From Pseudomonadota bacterium (lineage in GTDB: Bacteria > Pseudomonadota > Alphaproteobacteria > Rhizobiales > Rhizobiaceae), in contig JAEWLS010000011.1 of the NCBI GenBank assembly GCA_023457435.1, positions 124,001 through 188,000 on the forward strand: DNA of 64,000 nucleotides. The letters run 5' to 3'. Under the pieces are notes generated by a model. That model was not told the origin of the DNA. It saw nothing but the letters and a program-made list of their open reading frames with translations, and ran no database searches. A program made the translations under genes and the position numbers. This document shows, piece after piece, positions 59,250 through 64,000 of the stretch; position 1 is the stretch's first letter, and each line of letters opens with the position of its first letter.

Positions 59250-60434
59250 ATGACCCAGCCTTCCATCGTCGTAGCGGGCGCCGCGCGCACCGCCGTCGGT
59301 TCCTTCAACGGCGCGTTCGCCGACACGCCGGCGCACGTCCTCGGCAGCGTCGCCATCAAGGCGGCACTGGAGCGAGCCGGCGTCGACGCCAAGGAGGTCG
59401 ACGAGGTGATCATGGGGCAGATCCTGACCGCCGGCCAGGGCCAGAACCCGGCGCGCCAGGCGGCGCGCGCCGCCGGCATCCCCGACGAGGCGACATCCTG
59501 GGGGCTCAACCAGCTGTGCGGCTCGGGCCTGCGCGCCATCGCCGTCGGCATGCAGCAGATCGCCACCGGCGACGCGGACATCATCGTCGCCGGCGGGCAG
59601 GAGTCGATGTCGATGGCGCCGCACTGCCAGCATCTGCGCTCCGGCGTGAAGATGGGCGACCTGAAGCTGATCGACACGATGATCAGGGACGGGCTGACCG
59701 ACGCGTTCTACGGCTACCACATGGGCAACACGGCCGAGAACATCGCCCGCCAGTGGCAGCTGTCGCGCGACGTGCAGGACAATTTCGCCGTGGCTTCGCA
59801 AAACAAGGCCGAAGCGGCGCAGAAGGCCGGGCGCTTCAAGGACGAGATCGTTCCGGTGACGCTCAAGTCGCGCAAGGGCGAGGTCATCGTCGACGCCGAC
59901 GAGTACATCCGCCACGGCGCCACCATCGAGGCGATGCAGAAGCTGAAGCCGGCCTTCGACAAGGAAGGCACGGTGACCGCGGCGAACGCATCCGGCATCA
60001 ATGACGGCGCCGCCGCCGTGGTGCTGATGACCGAGGCGGAAGCCGCGAGGCGCGGCATCACGCCGCTGGTGCGCATCGTCTCGTGGGCGACCGCCGGCGT
60101 CGATCCGCAGATCATGGGCACAGGGCCGATCCCGGCGTCGCGCAAGGCCTTGCAGAAGGCCGGCTGGAAGGTCGACGACCTCGACCTCGTCGAGGCCAAC
60201 GAGGCGTTCGCGGCACAGGCCTGCGCCGTCAACAAGGACATGGGCTGGAATCCGGAGATCGTGAACGTCAACGGCGGCGCGATCGCCATCGGCCATCCGA
60301 TCGGTGCGTCCGGCGCCCGCGTGTTCAACACGCTGGTCCACGAGATGCGGCGCCGCGGCGCGCAGAAGGGTCTCGCCACGCTGTGCATCGGCGGCGGCAT
60401 GGGCGTCGCCATGTGCGTCGAGGCGATGAACTGA
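59250..60434 (+). CDS. phaA: Acetyl-CoA acetyltransferase (beta-ketothiolase)
   Basis: 394 residues. Active-site cysteine in LNQLCGSGLRA (about residue 90), then GGQESMSMAPH, the His in GHPIGASGARV near residue 350 and the second Cys in CIGGGMG near residue 380. It condenses two acetyl-CoA to acetoacetyl-CoA, the first step of polyhydroxybutyrate synthesis. phaB follows 96 bp on across a hairpin-forming repeat. Confidence 0.95.
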   Translation: MTQPSIVVAGAARTAVGSFNGAFADTPAHVLGSVAIKAALERAGVDAKEVDEVIMGQILTAGQGQNPARQAARAAGIPDEATSWGLNQLCGSGLRAIAVGMQQIATGDADIIVAGGQESMSMAPHCQHLRSGVKMGDLKLIDTMIRDGLTDAFYGYHMGNTAENIARQWQLSRDVQDNFAVASQNKAEAAQKAGRFKDEIVPVTLKSRKGEVIVDADEYIRHGATIEAMQKLKPAFDKEGTVTAANASGINDGAAAVVLMTEAEAARRGITPLVRIVSWATAGVDPQIMGTGPIPASRKALQKAGWKVDDLDLVEANEAFAAQACAVNKDMGWNPEIVNVNGGAIAIGHPIGASGARVFNTLVHEMRRRGAQKGLATLCIGGGMGVAMCVEAMN

Positions 60435-60512
60435 GGCAGTCGGCAACAGGCAGCCGGCAGTCGGGAAAAGGCCAAGCAACAAGCGCCTTCCGACTGCCTA
60501 CTCACGACTGCC
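60435..60512. repeat. Inverted repeat between phaA and phaB
   Basis: GGCAGTCGG (60435-60443) and a second CGGCAGTCGG (about 60455-60463) on the left, and CCGACTGCC (60490-60498) and CGACTGCC (60505-60512) on the right. The two arms pair, with AAGGC/GCCTT inside. The structure lies between stop and next ribosome site, so it could lower phaB expression relative to phaA or end most transcripts. No T-run follows. Confidence 0.7.
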
Positions 60513-60530
60513 TTACAATGGGAGGATGAC

Positions 60531-61253
60531 ATGACTCGCGTGGCACTCGTCACCGGTGGAACCCGCGGCATCGGCGCGGCGATATGCACGGCGCTCAAGG
60601 CGGCCGGCTACAAGGTTGCGGCGAACTATGCCGGCAACGATGAGGCGGCGCGCAAGTTCGGCGAGGAGACGGGGATCGCCACCTACAAGTGGTCGGTCGC
60701 CGACTACGACGCCTGCGCGGCAGGCATCAAGCAGGTGGAGGCCGATCTCGGGCCGATCGACGTGCTGGTCAACAATGCCGGCATCACGCGCGACGCGATG
60801 TTCCATCGCATGACGCCGCAGCAATGGCGCGAGGTCATCGACACCAACCTGCACGGCGTCTTCAACATGACGCACCCGGTGTGGAGCGGCATGCGGGACC
60901 GCAAGTTCGGCCGCATCATCACCATCTCGTCGATCAACGGCCAGAAGGGCCAGATGGGGCAGGTGAACTACTCCGCGGCCAAGGCCGGCGACATCGGCCT
61001 CAGCCGGGCGCTGGCGCAGGAGGGCGCGAAGGCCGGAATCACGGTCAACGTCATCGCTCCGGGCTATATCGCGACCGAGATGGTGATGGCGGTGCCGGAG
61101 AAGGTTCGCGAATCGATCATCGGCCAGATCCCCGTCGGCCGTCTCGGCGAAGCGGCGGAAATCGCGCGCTGCGTCGTGTTCCTCGCCTCCGACGATGCCG
61201 GCTTCATCACCGGCTCGACGCTCTCGGCCAATGGCGGGCAGTTCTTCTCGTAG
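60531..61253 (+). CDS. phaB: Acetoacetyl-CoA reductase
   Basis: 240 residues from ATG with GGGAGGAT upstream. SDR family: NADPH motif TGGTRGIGAAI near residue 8, NNAGITRD near residue 82, and catalytic Ser...Tyr-x3-Lys in YSAAKAG near residue 147. It reduces acetoacetyl-CoA to (R)-3-hydroxybutyryl-CoA for PHB. It is the last gene before convergent aqpZ. The polymerase phaC is not in the window. Confidence 0.94.
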   Translation: MTRVALVTGGTRGIGAAICTALKAAGYKVAANYAGNDEAARKFGEETGIATYKWSVADYDACAAGIKQVEADLGPIDVLVNNAGITRDAMFHRMTPQQWREVIDTNLHGVFNMTHPVWSGMRDRKFGRIITISSINGQKGQMGQVNYSAAKAGDIGLSRALAQEGAKAGITVNVIAPGYIATEMVMAVPEKVRESIIGQIPVGRLGEAAEIARCVVFLASDDAGFITGSTLSANGGQFFS

Positions 61254-61298
61254 GATGCGGCAGGGCGGCGGCCGAACCGCCGACCCGACCTGCGTTGC

Positions 61299-62006
61299 TC
61301 AAGACTTGCCGACCACCGGCGAGTCCGGCTCCTCGAACAGCGTCTTGTGAACCACGCCGGCAATTGCGGCGCCGACGATCGGCGCGACGACGAACAGCCA
61401 GAGCTGCTGCAGCGCCCAGCCATCCGCAAAGAGCGCGACGCCAATCGAGCGAGCCGGGTTGACCGACGTGTTGGTCACCGGGATCGAGATCAGGTGGATC
61501 AGCGTCAATGCCAGGCCGATGGCCAGCGGGGCGAAACCGGCCGGCGCGCGGCCGGTCGTCGAGCCCAGAATGACGATCAGGAACATGAAGGTCAGCACGA
61601 CTTCGATGACCAGCGCGGAGGTCAGCGAATAGCCGCCGGGCGAATGGTCGCCATAGCCATTCGACGCAAAGCCGCCGGCGGTGAAGCCGGCCTTGCCGCT
61701 GGCGACGAGGTAGAGCACCGCGGCGGCGACGATCGCGCCGAGGATCTGCGCAGCGACATAGCCAATGACGTCGCGTGCCGGGAACCGGCCGGCCGCGAGC
61801 AGGCCGATCGTGACGGCCGGATTGAAGTGCGCGCCGGACACGGTGCCGAAAGCGTAGGCGCCGGTGAGCACCGTCAGGCCGAAGGCCAGCGACACGCCCA
61901 GCAGGCCGATGCCGACATCCGGAAAGGCGGCGGCGAGCACGGCGCTGCCGCAGCCGCCGAAAACCAGCCAGAACGTGCCGAGAAACTCGGCCGAGAGTCT
62001 TTTCAT
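61299..62006 (-). CDS. aqpZ: Aquaporin Z
   Basis: 235 residues from the ATG at 62006. Six membrane helices with both NPA boxes: SGAHFNPAVT near residue 60 and TSVNPARSIG near residue 183; the first helix EFLGTFWLVFGGCGSAVLAA is typical. It conducts water across the inner membrane and helps osmotic adaptation. Convergent with phaB. Confidence 0.93.
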   Translation of the reverse strand: MKRLSAEFLGTFWLVFGGCGSAVLAAAFPDVGIGLLGVSLAFGLTVLTGAYAFGTVSGAHFNPAVTIGLLAAGRFPARDVIGYVAAQILGAIVAAAVLYLVASGKAGFTAGGFASNGYGDHSPGGYSLTSALVIEVVLTFMFLIVILGSTTGRAPAGFAPLAIGLALTLIHLISIPVTNTSVNPARSIGVALFADGWALQQLWLFVVAPIVGAAIAGVVHKTLFEEPDSPVVGKS

Positions 62007-62444
62007 GATCGGAACCTCCCCCGAAGCCGCCGGACCCGACGCCGGCCAGCGAGGGGAAAACCTGCACACCGGGAAATGCAATCGAGATTCCGGCCGGCGA
62101 ATCCTCAAGTCACAGGTTTCGAGCGAGCGGGATTGACTCCTTGTCGATTCGGAGTCCGCCCGCCAGCGCGCAAGTGATTCAAAGAATTCGGCAATTTCGA
62201 CTGCAGGCCGGCTAACGCAGTCAAGATGTAGCGGCTGTTGCTGAGGCTGCGCTAAATCTGGCGTGAACAGATCAAGAATCGCCGATTCGTCGCCGATTCG
62301 TTCGAGAGTCGTTCCAAACGGCACTGTTCCCGGCCAAATGCCGCACCATATGAAGCGCTCCGGCCGGCGGTGGCACGCCGCCCGCGCCCATGCTAAGCCG
62401 CCCGTACGAGTCCCGACGGTCCAGGAAGGCCGCGTCCCGCGACG
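62007..62444. other. 438-bp intergenic region, mostly without recognisable features
   Basis: It separates the divergent aqpZ and helicase genes. I see no gene, terminator or EcfG-type promoter. A direct repeat CGCCGATTCGT-CGCCGATTCGT lies at about 62280-62300. AT content is higher around 62170-62200. Confidence 0.5.
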
Positions 62445-64000
62445 ATGAACATCAGAATGAAGCCGGCCGAACCGCTCATCCTTTCCGGGCGGGACGTGAC
62501 GGCGGTGCTGGGGCCGACCAATACCGGCAAGACGCACCTCGCCATCGAGCGCATGGTCGCACACGACAGCGGCGTCATCGGCCTGCCGCTGAGGCTGCTG
62601 GCACGGGAGGTCTATCAGCGCGTCGTCGAGAAGGTCGGCGTCTCGAAGGTCGCCCTGATCACCGGCGAAGAGAAGATCGTGCCGCCGGGCGCGCGCTTCT
62701 CGGTGTGCACGGTCGAAGCGATGCCGCGGCACACGGACGCCTCGTTCGTGGCGATCGACGAGGTCCAGCTCGCCGCCGATTTCGAGCGCGGCCATATCTT
62801 CACGGACCGGATCCTGCATTTGCGCGGCAGGCACGAGACGCTGCTGCTCGGCGCGCACACGATGCGCGGCATCCTCGAGAAGCTGCTCAAGGGCGTCTCG
62901 GTGGTGACGCGGCCGCGCATGTCACAGCTGTTCTATGGCGGCTCGAAGAAGATCACCCGCCTGCCTCGGCGCTCGGCGATCGTCGCCTTCTCGGCGGACG
63001 AGGTCTACGCCATCGCAGAGCTGATCCGGCGCCGGCACGGCGGCGCGGCGGTTGTGCTCGGCGCGCTCAGCCCGCGCACGCGCAACGCCCAGGTGGAGCT
63101 CTACCAGTCGGGCGACGTCGACTACCTGGTCGCGACCGACGCGATCGGCATGGGGCTGAACCTCGATGTCGACCACGTCGCCTTCGCGCAGGACCGCAAG
63201 TTCGACGGCCATCAGTACCGTCCGCTCACGCCGGCGGAGCTCGGCCAGATCGCCGGCCGCGCCGGCCGCCACGTGCGCGACGGGACATTCGGCGTCACCG
63301 GGCAGGTCGATCCGTTCGCGGACGAGCTGGTCGAGAAGATCGAGGCGCACGATTTCGAGCCGGTGCGGGTGCTGCAATGGCGCAGCGCCGCCTTCGATTT
63401 CTCGAGCGTCGACGCACTCAAGCATTCGCTCGACACGATACCGCCGGTCGAGGGGCTGACGCGCGCGCTGCCCGCCGCGGACCTTCTGGCGCTCGAGCAT
63501 CTGACGCGCGAGGACGACATCGCGCGGCTCGCCGACCGGCCGCAGCGCGTGGCGCTGCTGTGGGACTGCTGCGCGCTGCCCGACTACCGGCGCATCGCCC
63601 CGGCCCAGCATGCCGAACTCGTCGCCTCGATCTTCACCGACCTGGCGCGGCGCGGCCATGTCGACGAGGACTACCTGGCCCGGCAGGTGAAGCTCGCGTC
63701 TTCGACGGAAGGCGATCTCGACGTCCTGTCGGCGCGCATCGCGCAGATCCGCACATGGACGTTCGTGTCCCACCGGCCGGGCTGGCTGGCCGATCCGGCA
63801 CACTGGCAGGAAAAAACGCGCGAAATCGAGGACCGGCTGTCCGACGCATTGCACGAGCGATTGACGAAACGCTTCGTTGACCGCAGGACATCCACGCTCA
63901 TGAGGCGCCTGAGAGAGAATACGATGCTCGAAGCAGAAATCAGCCCGGCCGGTGCGGTCCTCGTCGAGGGGCACCATGTCGGAGAGCTGCAGGGGTTCCG
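62445..64000 (+). CDS. SUV3-like DExH helicase, 3' end beyond the window
   Basis: 518 codons are inside, without a stop; it runs off the right edge. The start at 62445 gives MNIRMKPAEPLIL; an in-frame ATG at 62457 is possible. Motif I GPTNTGKT near residue 30, motif II IDEVQ near residue 103, and QIAGRAGRH (motif VI) near residue 270 mark a SUV3/Ski2-like RNA helicase. In related genomes it is followed by an S4-domain protein, fdxA and carD. Probable role in RNA unwinding/turnover. Confidence 0.9.
   Translation, partial: MNIRMKPAEPLILSGRDVTAVLGPTNTGKTHLAIERMVAHDSGVIGLPLRLLAREVYQRVVEKVGVSKVALITGEEKIVPPGARFSVCTVEAMPRHTDASFVAIDEVQLAADFERGHIFTDRILHLRGRHETLLLGAHTMRGILEKLLKGVSVVTRPRMSQLFYGGSKKITRLPRRSAIVAFSADEVYAIAELIRRRHGGAAVVLGALSPRTRNAQVELYQSGDVDYLVATDAIGMGLNLDVDHVAFAQDRKFDGHQYRPLTPAELGQIAGRAGRHVRDGTFGVTGQVDPFADELVEKIEAHDFEPVRVLQWRSAAFDFSSVDALKHSLDTIPPVEGLTRALPAADLLALEHLTREDDIARLADRPQRVALLWDCCALPDYRRIAPAQHAELVASIFTDLARRGHVDEDYLARQVKLASSTEGDLDVLSARIAQIRTWTFVSHRPGWLADPAHWQEKTREIEDRLSDALHERLTKRFVDRRTSTLMRRLRENTMLEAEISPAGAVLVEGHHVGELQGF

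Noticed and set aside
62390..63880. Plus-strand open frame of 496 codons
   Set aside because: It is out of frame with the helicase, whose motifs (GPTNTGKT, DEVQ, QIAGRAGRH) are in another frame that has no stop before the window end.

Overview
The window is a chromosomal segment of a high-GC alphaproteobacterium. Gene content and order point to the order Hyphomicrobiales (Rhizobiales), probably a Phyllobacteriaceae/Mesorhizobium-like lineage. This placement is an inference from synteny: tim44-fxsA-secB, dnaQ-coaE-aroE-maf-ppsR next to hemE, the rho-mnmE-mnmG-rsmG-parA-parB run, phyR-nepR-ecfG, 1.6-kDa-residue-class NAD-glutamate dehydrogenase, and phaR/phaAB. No phage, transposase, CRISPR array, rRNA or convincing tRNA was seen.

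Region 1 (1-14.9 kb) is the replication-origin and segregation region. Genes to the left of about 4.95 kb (ppsR, maf, aroE, coaE, dnaQ) run leftward and genes to the right (hemE, hemJ, rho, mnmE, mnmG, rsmG, parA, parB) run rightward. The 386-bp ppsR-hemE gap holds DnaA-box-like sequences and an AT-rich stretch and is the likely oriC. Four parS-like palindromes lie at 5.67, 9.63, 9.66 and 11.58 kb, next to the parAB genes whose ParB would bind them. Region 2 (14.9-18.6 kb) is housekeeping: pyk, a DUF1036 secreted protein, an N-formylglutamate amidohydrolase, DUF1244 and gapR (DUF2312).

Region 3 (18.66-26.5 kb) is the most interesting part: a general stress response island. The core switch phyR / nepR-ecfG sits beside an envelope gene set (AI-2E-family permease, DUF883 protein, holin-like protein, a small single-TM protein, a diacylglycerol-kinase-like enzyme, a secreted tandem PRC-barrel protein). 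By eye I find nine matches to the EcfG promoter GGAAC-N16-CGTT, every one with a spacer of exactly 16. They include two divergent pairs and one fully symmetrical overlapping bidirectional promoter. One match has no gene downstream: it points at a C-rich stretch followed by a strong hairpin, so it probably drives an unannotated stress small RNA resembling GsrN in organisation.

Region 4 (26.5-44.3 kb) is mixed: a glyoxalase/MhqD-type detoxification operon, ppa, acetyltransferases, two TPM-domain proteins, a queuosine-precursor transporter (yhhQ) preceded by a preQ1-I-like aptamer that would cover its own start codon, rpmB, a VWA protein, a NhaD-like antiporter, msrB, a sugar ABC transporter with its ROK regulator, and a CRTAC1/vanadium-haloperoxidase-type pair. 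A 1.1-kb noncoding stretch (44.28-45.42 kb) holds at least three copies of an inverted/direct intergenic repeat. Region 5 (45.4-64 kb) has an AhpD-like protein, the large NAD-glutamate dehydrogenase, a BrnT/BrnA toxin-antitoxin pair, two MFS exporters (one with a divergent MarR regulator), ispA, mtgA, rpmF, an HbpS-like protein, the polyhydroxybutyrate genes phaR/phaA/phaB, aqpZ and the start of a SUV3-like helicase that runs off the right edge. All function calls come from reading translated sequence and motif memory; no database search was possible.
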